The translations under genes were made by a program, and so were the position numbers. A stretch of 64,000 bases of DNA from the NCBI RefSeq assembly GCF_000328705.1, contig NC_019673.1:4588001-4652000 (forward strand), in the 5' to 3' direction. The notes under the pieces are model-generated. The model was not told the origin of the DNA. It did not search any database and worked only from the letters and a program-made list of their open reading frames with translations. Source of the stretch: Saccharothrix espanaensis DSM 44229 (GTDB lineage Bacteria > Actinomycetota > Actinomycetes > Mycobacteriales > Pseudonocardiaceae). Shown here piece after piece: positions 48,094 through 55,968 of this stretch. Each line of letters starts with the position of its first letter. The stretch's first letter is position 1.

Positions 48094-48710
48094 GCCGCAC
48101 GCTCCACAGTGGACACATCTTGCCACGACGAGATCCGCCGCACGACGACCGTGAGGCACGCCGCCGCGCCGGCTGCGACCACCGGGAACACCGCCCCGAA
48201 CCGCACCACGGTCCGCATCGTGTCCGGATCGGACACGGCCAGGATCGAGACCAGGAAGTGCGCGTTCGTGCCCAGGTCGTAGAGCAGCCACAACCCCCAC
48301 CACCAGTTGACCACCGACCGCCGCGCCCGCTCGGGCGGCGGAGCGGAGGCCGCCCAGACGTCGGCCACGACCCGCCGCGGGACCCACAGGCCGACGACCG
48401 GCAGCCACCCCCACACCACCCACCGCTGCCCGTACCGGTGCGGCGAGCCCTCGACGGCGGACCGGGCCTGCCACAGCCACGCCACCACCAGGATCACCGC
48501 AGCCGGTCCCGACACCAGCCACACCGCGTTCACGCCGTCCATCAGCGCCGAGAGCACCGGGTCCGGCTCGTCGACGGCGAACAGGAACAGCCAGTCCCAG
48601 GCGGCGAACACGACGTCCACCGCCACGACCACCCAGACGGACACGATCACCGCGACGCCCAAGCCGCGCACGTTCTGCAACACCCCGGCCCCCAATGCGA
48701 AGGGCCGCAC
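48090..48710 (-). CDS. DUF4328 membrane protein
   Basis: 206 residues, four to five predicted membrane helices. It has the DUF4328 signature: WLWQARSAVE after the second helix and WGWLPVVGLWVPRRVVADVW in the middle. Function unknown; common in actinomycetes. GTG 48710 is nominal: a TAGGGT overlaps it, so translation might start slightly downstream. Coupled to the GNAT gene. Confidence 0.8.
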   Translation of the reverse strand: MRPFALGAGVLQNVRGLGVAVIVSVWVVVAVDVVFAAWDWLFLFAVDEPDPVLSALMDGVNAVWLVSGPAAVILVVAWLWQARSAVEGSPHRYGQRWVVWGWLPVVGLWVPRRVVADVWAASAPPPERARRSVVNWWWGLWLLYDLGTNAHFLVSILAVSDPDTMRTVVRFGAVFPVVAAGAAACLTVVVRRISSWQDVSTVERAA

Positions 48711-48723
48711 CCTACCCGGGAGG

Positions 48724-49539
48724 TCAGGAGTCCAGCAGCGGGATCAGCTGTTCCTCCTCGTAGCGCAGGTGCTCCTCCAGTTCGGCGATGAGCCCGTCGA
48801 CCCGCGCGAGCAGGCCGTCCCCGTCGCCGCCGACGACCTCCCGCAACTCGGTCAGCAGCACCGAGATCCGCTCGTGCTCCTCGTGGAGCCGGTCGAGCAC
48901 GGCGGCGATCTCCGGGTACCGGCCGCCCAGCGCGGGGAACATCCCGCCGTCCTCCACCCGGTGGTGGAACTCCATGCCCTGGCAGAAGGTCAGGCAGTTC
49001 ACCCGCAGCTGCGCGCCCAGCCGGGGCCCGGACGACGCCACCTCGGCGCGGATGGTGGCCAGCTCGCGGCGGAACGCGTCGTGCACGACGCGCAGCCCCT
49101 CGCCCATCGACTTCACGTCCGGCGGCCCGGGAACGGTCTGCTCCAGCGCCACCACCGGGATCACCCGCCGCGTCTTGGCCTGGTACTCGCCCCAGCCGGG
49201 GTCGGCCTCCACCGCCCGCGCGAACAGCCGGTCGCGTTCCTCGCCGGTCAGCACGGTGGCCTTGGCCTGGTAGGTGAACACCCCGTCCTCGACCGTCGCG
49301 ACCGGGTCGGCGACCAGGTTGTGGTACCAGTCGGGGTGCTTGTCGGCCCCGCCCGCCGACCCGATCACCAGGATCCGGTCGCCGTCGGGCAGGTACCCCA
49401 GCGGGTTGGTGTGCGGGCGGCCGCTGCGGGCGCCGGTGGTGGTCAGCAGGATCAGCCGGGCGTCGGCGAACCAGCCGCCGACCTTGCCCCGGTTCGCCCG
49501 GAACTCCTCGATGACCTGCTGGTTGAAATCAAGTGCCAC
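48724..49539 (-). CDS. Ddn-like F420 nitroreductase fused to a hemerythrin domain
   Basis: 271 residues from GTG 49539 (GGAGGAAA upstream). Residues about 1-135 are a deazaflavin (F420)-dependent nitroreductase/quinone reductase domain: LLTTTGARSGRPHTNPLGYL, WYHNLVADPVATVE, then TYQAKATVL. Residues about 150-271 are a hemerythrin domain with a full di-iron set H153, H192/H193 and E196, H222, H257 and E261. It may couple F420H2 reduction to oxygen, NO or peroxide chemistry at the iron site. Monocistronic. Confidence 0.9.
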   Translation of the reverse strand: MALDFNQQVIEEFRANRGKVGGWFADARLILLTTTGARSGRPHTNPLGYLPDGDRILVIGSAGGADKHPDWYHNLVADPVATVEDGVFTYQAKATVLTGEERDRLFARAVEADPGWGEYQAKTRRVIPVVALEQTVPGPPDVKSMGEGLRVVHDAFRRELATIRAEVASSGPRLGAQLRVNCLTFCQGMEFHHRVEDGGMFPALGGRYPEIAAVLDRLHEEHERISVLLTELREVVGGDGDGLLARVDGLIAELEEHLRYEEEQLIPLLDS

Positions 49540-49731
49540 AGGTGTTTCCTCCTCCGGATCGACAAGAACGAACGTCGTCCGCGTGCCGGCGCGGTGTCCG
49601 GAGGAAAACGGCGGGCCCCTGGCCCGCCCCGTGCTCAAACCTGAGCCGGGTGCCCGTCTCGGTAATGGCTCAAGGCCGACCCGGCAGTCACGGGAGCAAC
49701 CCTAGCAGGGCCTCGCCGCCCGGTGATCGGG

Positions 49732-50319
49732 TTACCGCGCGCCGGCGACCAGCGACCGGACCGCCCACGCGAAATCGTCGTCCTCGGGCGTGCGGTCGTG
49801 CAGGTGGCCGAACGGGTGGGCGTTGAGCAGGTGGCCCAGCAGCAGGTGCCACAACGCCCGGTAGGCGCGCAGCGCGTCCACCTCGGACAGACCGGTCGCG
49901 CGCAGGTCGGCCACGCAGTGCTCGGCGATGGGCCGGGCGTCGTCGAGCGCGTACTCGCCGCCGGCGATGACGTGCGGACCCCACGGGTGCGCGGTGAGGT
50001 AGTCGCGCATCGCCTGCCACTGCGCCAGAACACGGTCGACGGGGGCCAGGTCGGCGTTGTCGACCAGCGGGTAGCCCGACGCCAGGTCGCCCGCGAGGAG
50101 CGTGAGCAACTCGTCCCGGTCGGCGATGTGGCGGTACAGCGACGCCTGCCCCGCGCCGAGTTCGCGGGCGACGCGGCGCAGCGTGAGCTCGGCCAGGCCC
50201 TCCTGGTCGGCCACCCGCCGGGCGGCTTCGACGATGCCGGCGCGGCTGAGCAGCCGGGGCCGGCCGGGCGGACGCGGCGGGTCCGGCGGGTCCGGTGGAC
50301 GTGGCGGGTCGCCTGGCAC
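49732..50319 (-). CDS. TetR family regulator
   Basis: 195 residues from GTG 50319. A proline-rich N-terminal extension, then the TetR helix-turn-helix (GIVEAARRVADQEGLAELTL, RELGAGQASLYRHIADRDEL) and a ligand-binding domain with a TetR_C-type pattern (HPWGPHVIAGGEYALDD). It is divergent from an MFS transporter and separated by two identical operators, so it is almost certainly the transporter's repressor. Confidence 0.95.
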   Translation of the reverse strand: MPGDPPRPPDPPDPPRPPGRPRLLSRAGIVEAARRVADQEGLAELTLRRVARELGAGQASLYRHIADRDELLTLLAGDLASGYPLVDNADLAPVDRVLAQWQAMRDYLTAHPWGPHVIAGGEYALDDARPIAEHCVADLRATGLSEVDALRAYRALWHLLLGHLLNAHPFGHLHDRTPEDDDFAWAVRSLVAGAR

Positions 50320-50333
50320 GTGACCGACTCCTC

Positions 50334-50390
50334 TTTGCGAACGCAGTTCGCAAAAGTGTAGCCTCCGATTTTGCGAACGACGTTCGCAAA
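50334..50390. promoter_or_regulatory. Two identical TetR operators
   Basis: TTTGCGAAC-N3-GTTCGCAAA occurs twice, at 50334-50354 (spacer GCA) and 50370-50390 (spacer GAC), 36 bp apart centre to centre, between tetR-type gene and MFS gene. Confidence 0.85.
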
Positions 50391-50408
50391 CCTGTGGAGG
50401 GGGAGCTC

Positions 50409-51620
50409 ATGGACGTCCCGGCGCACCGGCCCCCGGCGGCCGTGCTCACCGCGCTCTCGCTGGCCGTGCTGTCCTATGGGCTGATGCAGACGATGCTCGT
50501 CCCGGCCATCGGCGCGGTGCAGCGCGACCTGGACACCGGCCCGGCTGCGGCGTCGTGGGCGGTGCTCTCCGCGCCGCTGCTCGCCGGAGCCCTGCTCACC
50601 CCACCCGCCGGGTGGCTGGCCGACCGGTACGGCCGCAAGCGGGTGCTGCTGTGCGCCCTGGCCCTGCACCTGGCGGGCACGCTCGGCGCGATCTCCGCGC
50701 CCGACATCGGCGCCCTCATCGCGTGCCGCGCGGTGCAGGGCGTCAGCCTCGCCCTGCTGCCGCTCTCGCTCGCCGTCGTGCGCGAAGCCGTGCCGGCCGA
50801 CCGCGTGCCGTTCGGCGTCGCCCTGCTGGCCGGGCTGTTCACCGGCACCGCCGGGGCCGGGCTGCTGCTCGGCGGCCTGCTGTCCGATCACGCCTCGTGG
50901 CGGTGGCTGTTCGTCGTCGGCGCGGTGGTCGTGACAGCGGCGCTGGCCGCGACGGCGGCGTTCGTCCCGGCGCGGCGGCCCGCGCCGCGCGCGCCCGGCG
51001 GCGTCCGGTCGTTGCTGACCCACCGGCCGCTGGCCATCGCCCACCTGGGCGCGTTCCTGCTGGGCGTCAACCAGTTCATGCTCTACGCGCTGCTGCCCCG
51101 GCTCGCCGAGTCCACCGCCGGGCACGGCTTCGGCGCGACCGTCACCGGTGCGGCGCTGATGCTGCTGCCCGGCACGCTGATCACCATCCCGGTGAGCTGG
51201 TCGGTGGCCCGGATCGGCCGCGCCGTCGGCACCCGCGTCCCGTTCGCGGCGGGTCTGGCGCTGGCCGCCGGTGGAGCGGCGCTGCTCGCGTTCGTGCACG
51301 GCAGCCTCGTGCAGGTCGGCGCGGTCTACCTGATCAGCAGTGTCGGCTACGGCCTGGCCATGGCGGCACTGCCGCGCCTGGTCGACGAGGCCAGCCCGCC
51401 GGCGCACTCCGGCGCGGCGAACAGCGTCAACGCCGTCGCCCGCACCATCGGCGGCGCGATCGGGGGACAGGTGGCCGCGTTCGCGCTCGCCGCGTTCACC
51501 GTCCCGGCGACCACGATCCCGACCGACACCGCCTACGTGGTCGCGTTCCTGGTCGCCGCCGCCGTCCTGGTGCCCGCCGTCCTGATCGCCCGCCTGCGCA
51601 CCACGCCGGTGTCGCGGTAG
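50409..51620 (+). CDS. MFS drug-efflux transporter
   Basis: 403 residues from ATG 50409 after GGAGGGGGAG. About twelve membrane helices; MFS motif A in GWLADRYGRKRVLL, and motif C-like PAIGAVQRD and GLFTGTAGAGLLLGGLL stretches. Probably a proton-coupled drug exporter induced when its ligand releases the divergent TetR. The stop region contributes to a hairpin at 51607. Confidence 0.95.
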   Translation: MDVPAHRPPAAVLTALSLAVLSYGLMQTMLVPAIGAVQRDLDTGPAAASWAVLSAPLLAGALLTPPAGWLADRYGRKRVLLCALALHLAGTLGAISAPDIGALIACRAVQGVSLALLPLSLAVVREAVPADRVPFGVALLAGLFTGTAGAGLLLGGLLSDHASWRWLFVVGAVVVTAALAATAAFVPARRPAPRAPGGVRSLLTHRPLAIAHLGAFLLGVNQFMLYALLPRLAESTAGHGFGATVTGAALMLLPGTLITIPVSWSVARIGRAVGTRVPFAAGLALAAGGAALLAFVHGSLVQVGAVYLISSVGYGLAMAALPRLVDEASPPAHSGAANSVNAVARTIGGAIGGQVAAFALAAFTVPATTIPTDTAYVVAFLVAAAVLVPAVLIARLRTTPVSR

Positions 51621-51652
51621 CCGACCACACCGGACCCTCTCGCGACACCGGC
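51607..51652. terminator. Hairpin at the MFS gene end
   Basis: CCGGTGTCGCG (51607-51617) and CGCGACACCGG (51642-51652), perfect 11-bp arms with a 24-nt loop. The left arm overlaps the last MFS codons. It separates the MFS gene from the convergent type VII-like module. Confidence 0.6.
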
Positions 51653-51674
51653 GCACCGGTCCCGCGATCCGAGG

Positions 51675-52463
51675 TCAGCGGTTCAGGGACCAGTCGGCGT
51701 CGCCGTCGGCCACCGAGCCGTCGCCGAAGGACGCGGTGGTCGGGTTCGGCCACTTGCCGCCGGGGAAGAAGGAGGTGTCGACCACCTCTCCGTGCAGGCC
51801 GATCAGCTGCTGCGCCTGGGTGCCCAGCGCCGCGGTCAGCGCGGCGACCGCCGCCCAGATCAGCCCGCTGTTGACCCCCGCCTCCTCGACCACCAGCGCC
51901 GCACCCGCCCACGAGAACACCGCCGAGCCGAACGCCGCGATGGCGGTGATCATCGCGGCGATGAACTTCACCACGATCACCGCTATCGCCACGTAGAAAG
52001 TCAGCCCCACCCCGGCGCAGACCTGCAACGCGGTCGCGGTCTTGTCCGCGATCGTGGCGATCTTCGCGGCGGCGTCGCCCTGCGGTTTGACCACGCCCTT
52101 GTACGCGGTGGCCGCCGGGCCCGTCCACGACGTGGCCGCCGGCATCGCCTCGGGCTTGAGCTGACCGGTCACGCCGTTGGCCACGCCCCGGACGTCCTGC
52201 CAGTCGAAGGCGTAGGAGAAGAACGAGACCGGTGCCGCCACGCCCTTGAGCACGTCGGTGATCTTGTCCCAGATCCACCGCGCCAACTCGGTGATCTTCG
52301 TGGCGCACCACAGGATCGCGTCCTTGATGAAACCCGGGAGGTACCAGTGGTCGACGGCCGCGTGCGCCGCCCCGGGCACCTCGCCGATCTTCGTGGACAG
52401 GCTCGCCATCCCCTCGTTGATCTTCTTGACCGTCTCGGCGAACTGCGCCTCGCTGAAGCCCAC
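51675..52463 (-). CDS. WXG100-like membrane protein of an ESX-type module
   Basis: 262 residues from GTG 52463 with GGAGGG upstream. The N-terminal half is amphipathic helices with a W113-T-G115 turn in TSWTGPAATAYKG, the WXG hallmark of type VII secretion substrates. Then hydrophobic helices (about 150-192 and 200-216) and a polar tail. No known toxin domain is visible in the C-terminus. Last gene of a four-gene unit; probably a secreted or envelope-associated effector-like protein, but no ESX machinery lies in the window. Confidence 0.65.
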   Translation of the reverse strand: MGFSEAQFAETVKKINEGMASLSTKIGEVPGAAHAAVDHWYLPGFIKDAILWCATKITELARWIWDKITDVLKGVAAPVSFFSYAFDWQDVRGVANGVTGQLKPEAMPAATSWTGPAATAYKGVVKPQGDAAAKIATIADKTATALQVCAGVGLTFYVAIAVIVVKFIAAMITAIAAFGSAVFSWAGAALVVEEAGVNSGLIWAAVAALTAALGTQAQQLIGLHGEVVDTSFFPGGKWPNPTTASFGDGSVADGDADWSLNR

Positions 52464-52474
52464 GACCAGCCCTC

Positions 52475-52789
52475 CTAGTAGATCCCGCGCATCCGGTGCA
52501 CGCCGGCGGTTTCCTCGTCGTCGTAGGTGTCCGCGACAGCGCGCAGGGTGGTGCCGATGTCGGTCATCGCCCGCGTCGCCTCCCGCGACCGCTCCACGAC
52601 CTGGTCCATCACCTGGTGGTAGGTGTCGAAGACGACCTGGAAGAGGCCGGCCTCGACGCGGTCGAGGCGCAGCGCGTCGACCATGGGCACGATCGCGCCC
52701 ATCCGGGCCGACTGGTCGTCCCACACCCCGGCCTCGGCGCGCAGCCCGTCGGTCGCGGCCTTCACCTGCTCCTTGCTCGGCGGTGTCAT
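52475..52789 (-). CDS. WXG100-superfamily small protein (EsxA/B-like)
   Basis: 104 residues, all helical. A GVWDDQSARM turn lies near residue 21-30 between two helices, and a Y89-D-D-E-E93 motif fits the C-terminal YxxxD/E secretion signal of ESX substrates, with a short tail after it. It lies 11 nt upstream of the larger WXG-like gene. Partner and secretion are inferred from size and motif. Confidence 0.7.
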   Translation of the reverse strand: MTPPSKEQVKAATDGLRAEAGVWDDQSARMGAIVPMVDALRLDRVEAGLFQVVFDTYHQVMDQVVERSREATRAMTDIGTTLRAVADTYDDEETAGVHRMRGIY

Positions 52790-52807
52790 GCCCGCCCCCT
52801 TCCTGCC

Positions 52808-53527
52808 TCAGTCGGCGAGCTTGCGCGGGTCCGAGAGCAACGCCATGGCCTCGCCGAACAGCCGGTCCAACGGTCCGGTGGACGCCGGGGGCGCGGGCAG
52901 GTCGGCCAGGCCGCGCCGGGCGGCGGCCAGCGCCTCGCCGAGCGCGTTCATCAGGCTCGCGGCGCTCTGCGCGCCGACCCAGCGCTCGTCGGCGGTGCAC
53001 GAGGTCAGGCCGGTGGGCGACAACGTCACCGTCAGCTTCCCGCTGCGGTCCGCGCCGGTCGCGCCCCCGGACGTCGGCAGCCCGGCGAACGCGTCCACGT
53101 CGTCGAACGCCTTCAAAGCGTCCTCCACGACCTCGCCGAGCGGGCGCGGCGCGACCTCCGGGACGGGCGCGCGCAACGCGGGCGGGATCCGTCCGGTCGC
53201 GGCGGCGTCGACCCGGTCGGCGCGCTGCTGCCACCCGTCGGCGGCCATCGACCTGGTCCACGTCTCCATCCGGTCGGCCACGGCCGCCTGGAACGCCTCC
53301 AGCACCGCGCCGCCGAACCCGGCGGGCGTGATCCGCCGGTCCCAGCCGGTGTCGACGCGGAACGACGTGGGCAGGCCGTCCGGCCCGAGCACCACGTGCA
53401 CGGTGCCGGAGCCGTCCGCCCCCTCGGCCCGCGTCGGGGCGTGTGCCCGCGCGCCGTCGAGCAGTTCGCGCACGGTGGCCGCGTACTCCTGCACGCGGGC
53501 CAGTTGGCGCATCAAGTCATCGGTCAC
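52808..53527 (-). CDS. YbaB/EbfC family-like protein
   Basis: 239 residues from GTG 53527. Two YbaB-like segments: a helix-plus-strand unit DDLMRQLARVQEYAATVREL..GTVHVVLGPDGLPTSFRVD and a second strand unit KLTVTLSPTGLTSCTADERWVG. YbaB-like proteins often accompany WXG100 genes in actinomycetes, where their role (DNA binding or secretion accessory) is unclear. Same operon as the WXG-like genes. Confidence 0.75.
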   Translation of the reverse strand: MTDDLMRQLARVQEYAATVRELLDGARAHAPTRAEGADGSGTVHVVLGPDGLPTSFRVDTGWDRRITPAGFGGAVLEAFQAAVADRMETWTRSMAADGWQQRADRVDAAATGRIPPALRAPVPEVAPRPLGEVVEDALKAFDDVDAFAGLPTSGGATGADRSGKLTVTLSPTGLTSCTADERWVGAQSAASLMNALGEALAAARRGLADLPAPPASTGPLDRLFGEAMALLSDPRKLAD

Positions 53528-53561
53528 CCTGTCCGCCTTTTCGTCGTTCGCGCACCGGCCG

Positions 53562-53951
53562 TCAGGAACCGGAACGCCTGATCTGAATTCCGAGCGGAAC
53601 AACCAGCAGCCACGCCGCGAGCAGAACGAATCCGATTCCCGGAGCGCTCTGCAGCTGGATCAGCGCCACAACGCCGACGGCGGCGAACACCACGGCGAGC
53701 AGCAGCACCACACCGGACCGGGGACCGCGCGCCAACCGGGCGCCCCGCAGCGCGGCGACCATCGCGCCGAGCAGCACCACCATCGCGGAGGCGATCATCG
53801 GCGTCGCCGCCGCCCGACCGAGTACTGCCTGGTCAGCGGCCAGCTGCCCGGTCCACCAGACGAGCAGCGCGGTGGCCAGCAGGACTTCGGCCATCGCCGC
53901 GCAGGTCAACGCCGTGGTGAGTCGGTTGCGGTGGTCGCGGGCGCTGGTCAT
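53562..53951 (-). CDS. Small four-helix membrane protein
   Basis: 129 residues from ATG 53951. Four hydrophobic segments (AAMAEVLLATALLVWW, TPMIASAMVVLLGAMVAAL, SGVVLLLAVVFAAVGVVALI, GIGFVLLAAWLLVVPLG) with short basic loops. First gene of the type VII-like unit. Not recognised beyond that. Confidence 0.7.
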   Translation of the reverse strand: MTSARDHRNRLTTALTCAAMAEVLLATALLVWWTGQLAADQAVLGRAAATPMIASAMVVLLGAMVAALRGARLARGPRSGVVLLLAVVFAAVGVVALIQLQSAPGIGFVLLAAWLLVVPLGIQIRRSGS

Positions 53952-54153
53952 GGAGGACTCCGCTCGGTCCGGCGTGACGGCCACGGAGGAACATAGCGCC
54001 GTAGCGCACACCGATTGAGCCTTTCCACCACATCGGGAAGGTGATCACCCGATTGCGTCCGAAGAATGCGGAAGAGCCCGCTCGAATGGTGTACCCGTCG
54101 CCGCGAATAAGCCGATGACAAATGCGGTGGAATTGATGGTGCGGCGTCCCCCC

Positions 54154-54399
54154 AAGTCGCCGGTCAGCCGCCGGCGTCAGGCGTGGCGTGGGCTCGGCGA
54201 GGTGGGCCGTCATGGTCGTGTTGAGGTCGGCCACGAACCCCTCGACCCGCTCCAGCAGCTCCGGCGGGTAGTGCGCCATCGCGACGTCCAACCGGCGGGC
54301 GAGCGAGCCGAAGAACTCGTCCGCCCGCTGCTGGATGTGCGCGCCGCTGTGCAGGGTGATCACCGCCGGTCGGCGTGCTCGCGGGTGCGGGTTCGTCAT
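54154..54399 (-). pseudogene. Remnant of a MarR-type regulator (C-terminal part)
   Basis: The frame below ATG 54399 reads FFGSLARRLDVAMAHYPPEL, then LERVEGFVADLNTTMTAHLA, the classic C-terminal dimerisation helices of MarR regulators. The winged helix expected before it is absent: only about 30 residues precede, and the reading frame then runs on through non-family sequence. It therefore looks like a relic whose DNA-binding half was deleted. Confidence 0.6.
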
Positions 54400-54619
54400 G
54401 GCGATCGGGGGAGCGGTCAGCGGAGCCCTGCCGGCCGACCGGATCGGTCGCAAGGTGCTCCAGGTCGGGCCGCTGGTCCAGCTGCCGGCGCGGCCCTCCA
54501 GGACCGGCGACTTCGCCGGCGCGTTCCAGCGCGCCCTGCTCGTCCAGGCGTGCCTGCTGGTGGCGTTCCTGGCGATCACCTTCCCGCTGCCCCGGAAGGG
54601 CCGGTCCGAGGCCGAGTAG
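54398..54619 (+). pseudogene. Remnant of an MFS transporter
   Basis: 73 codons from ATG 54398. GALPADRIGRKVLQVG is MFS motif A, but it is joined directly to FAGAFQRALLVQACLLVAFL and ITFPLPRKGR, which looks like the last helix and tail of such a transporter. Some ten helices are missing, so an internal deletion is likely. It abuts the MarR remnant head to head, as in a regulator/transporter pair. Confidence 0.6.
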
Positions 54620-54655
54620 CACGGCTCCAGCGCCGCCGGGTGACCCGCGAGCCGT

Positions 54656-54707
54656 GGCGTCAACGCATCAGTTGACGGATCGACCCGTCAATCGATACGT
54701 TGACGCC
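54656..54707. promoter_or_regulatory. 52-bp nested dyad with four TTGACG half-sites
   Basis: Outer arms GGCGTCAACG (54656-54665) and CGTTGACGCC (54698-54707) and inner arms TTGACGG (54672-54678) and CCGTCAA (54685-54691) share one centre. The half-site TTGACG or its complement CGTCAA begins at 54658, 54672, 54686 and 54700, exactly every 14 bp with alternating orientation. The dyad ends at the base before ATG 54708, so it is a probable operator or partition-like site for that gene. Confidence 0.8.
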
Positions 54708-55712
54708 ATGGTCGACCATCTCGACACCGCACCCGAACACGACCCGACGAGGGAACTGGTGGCCCGCTACTTCCACGGCCGGCAGCGCAGCCGCCTCGTG
54801 GACGAGCTGCTCCTGGCCGCCACGACCACCGCACCACCCGGCCTGGACTCGCCCGACGGCGAACCCCGGACGACCGAGACCACCGCGGCCGCCCTGCGCC
54901 TGGTCCCGACCGTCCGCGGCGACCTCGACCGGGCCGAGGTCACGCTGATCGAGTCGATCATGGATCGCGGGTGGACCTGGGAACAGCTGGGAGCGGCGTA
55001 CGGCGAACGGTCCAAGCAGGCCATGCAGCAGCACTACCGCCGCAAGGGCGGCCGGCGCAGCTGGCCCGGGACCGAACGGCTGCGCCCCGCCCCCCGGTCG
55101 ATCGAGTCCTCCCCGCACCGGCTGACCGCCGCGGAGCTGGACCCGAAGGACGTGGAGGTGGTCCGGGCGGCCATCGCGCACCTGATGGCCACCACCTACG
55201 ACGTCGCCGGCGAGCACGTCGCCGACGGGGCGTGGGCCGGGTTCGACCCGGAGGCCGACGTCTCCGAGCAGATCGCCACGATCGGCCTGGAGGTCCTGCC
55301 CCGGCTGGAGGTCGCATGCCGCGCCGTCGCAGAAGGCATCACCGCGATGGTCGACGCGGCCTGGAACCGGCGCGACCCGGACCGCGAAGCGCGCCGACGC
55401 CTGTCGTGGACCGAACGGCTCAAGGACAGCCAGCAGGACCTGGCCCAGTGGCTCGAACGGGCCGGCCACGGCGTGCCCCGGGTGGACCGCCCGCTGGTCC
55501 TCGGGCAGCGCAACCGGGTCCACGACGACCACGTCGAGGTCGACCCCGCGCACGCCGACGACCTCCGCGCCGCGATCGACCACACCCTGATCCGCCTCCG
55601 CCTGCACCGCGACACCGTCGACCAGGTGATGACCGAACTCGGCCGCCGCCAGGCCGAACTCACACCGCCGGAAAGCGACCCGCCGACCGACCGGCCGACA
55701 CCCCGACCGTGA
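54708..55712 (+). CDS. Unrecognised protein with a possible helix-turn-helix
   Basis: 334 residues from ATG 54708, directly after the four-half-site dyad. I do not recognise the family. Residues 75-105 read as a helix-turn-helix-like stretch (DRGWTWEQLGAAYGER, then SKQAMQQHYRRKGG), close to the HTH of actinobacterial proteins that choose DNA by a W-x-x-LG pattern. A mid-section EVLPRLEVACRAVAEGI and a long C-terminal helical part follow, with a proline-rich tail. No signal or membrane segment. It may bind the dyad upstream of itself; that is inference. Confidence 0.7.
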   Translation: MVDHLDTAPEHDPTRELVARYFHGRQRSRLVDELLLAATTTAPPGLDSPDGEPRTTETTAAALRLVPTVRGDLDRAEVTLIESIMDRGWTWEQLGAAYGERSKQAMQQHYRRKGGRRSWPGTERLRPAPRSIESSPHRLTAAELDPKDVEVVRAAIAHLMATTYDVAGEHVADGAWAGFDPEADVSEQIATIGLEVLPRLEVACRAVAEGITAMVDAAWNRRDPDREARRRLSWTERLKDSQQDLAQWLERAGHGVPRVDRPLVLGQRNRVHDDHVEVDPAHADDLRAAIDHTLIRLRLHRDTVDQVMTELGRRQAELTPPESDPPTDRPTPRP

Positions 55713-55968
55713 TCGAACGATTCCGCATTCGACGCGAATTCGACGTGACCTAGCCTCCCCATTGGGAGCGGTGGCAAAAGTTTACATTTTAACAGTTCTC
55801 GACGGCCGATCGCGTTCTTTGCGACTAAAGGCGGTACCGGGGTGGGGCGCGCGGGGAACAGTCTGGGGTGCGCCGGAATTGTCCGGTGCCGGGCGGCGAA
55901 CACCACCCGGCACAACCCACTGATCGGCGCGGTCCCCCCGCGCTTCCCTGTGAAAGTGAGTTGCCGGT

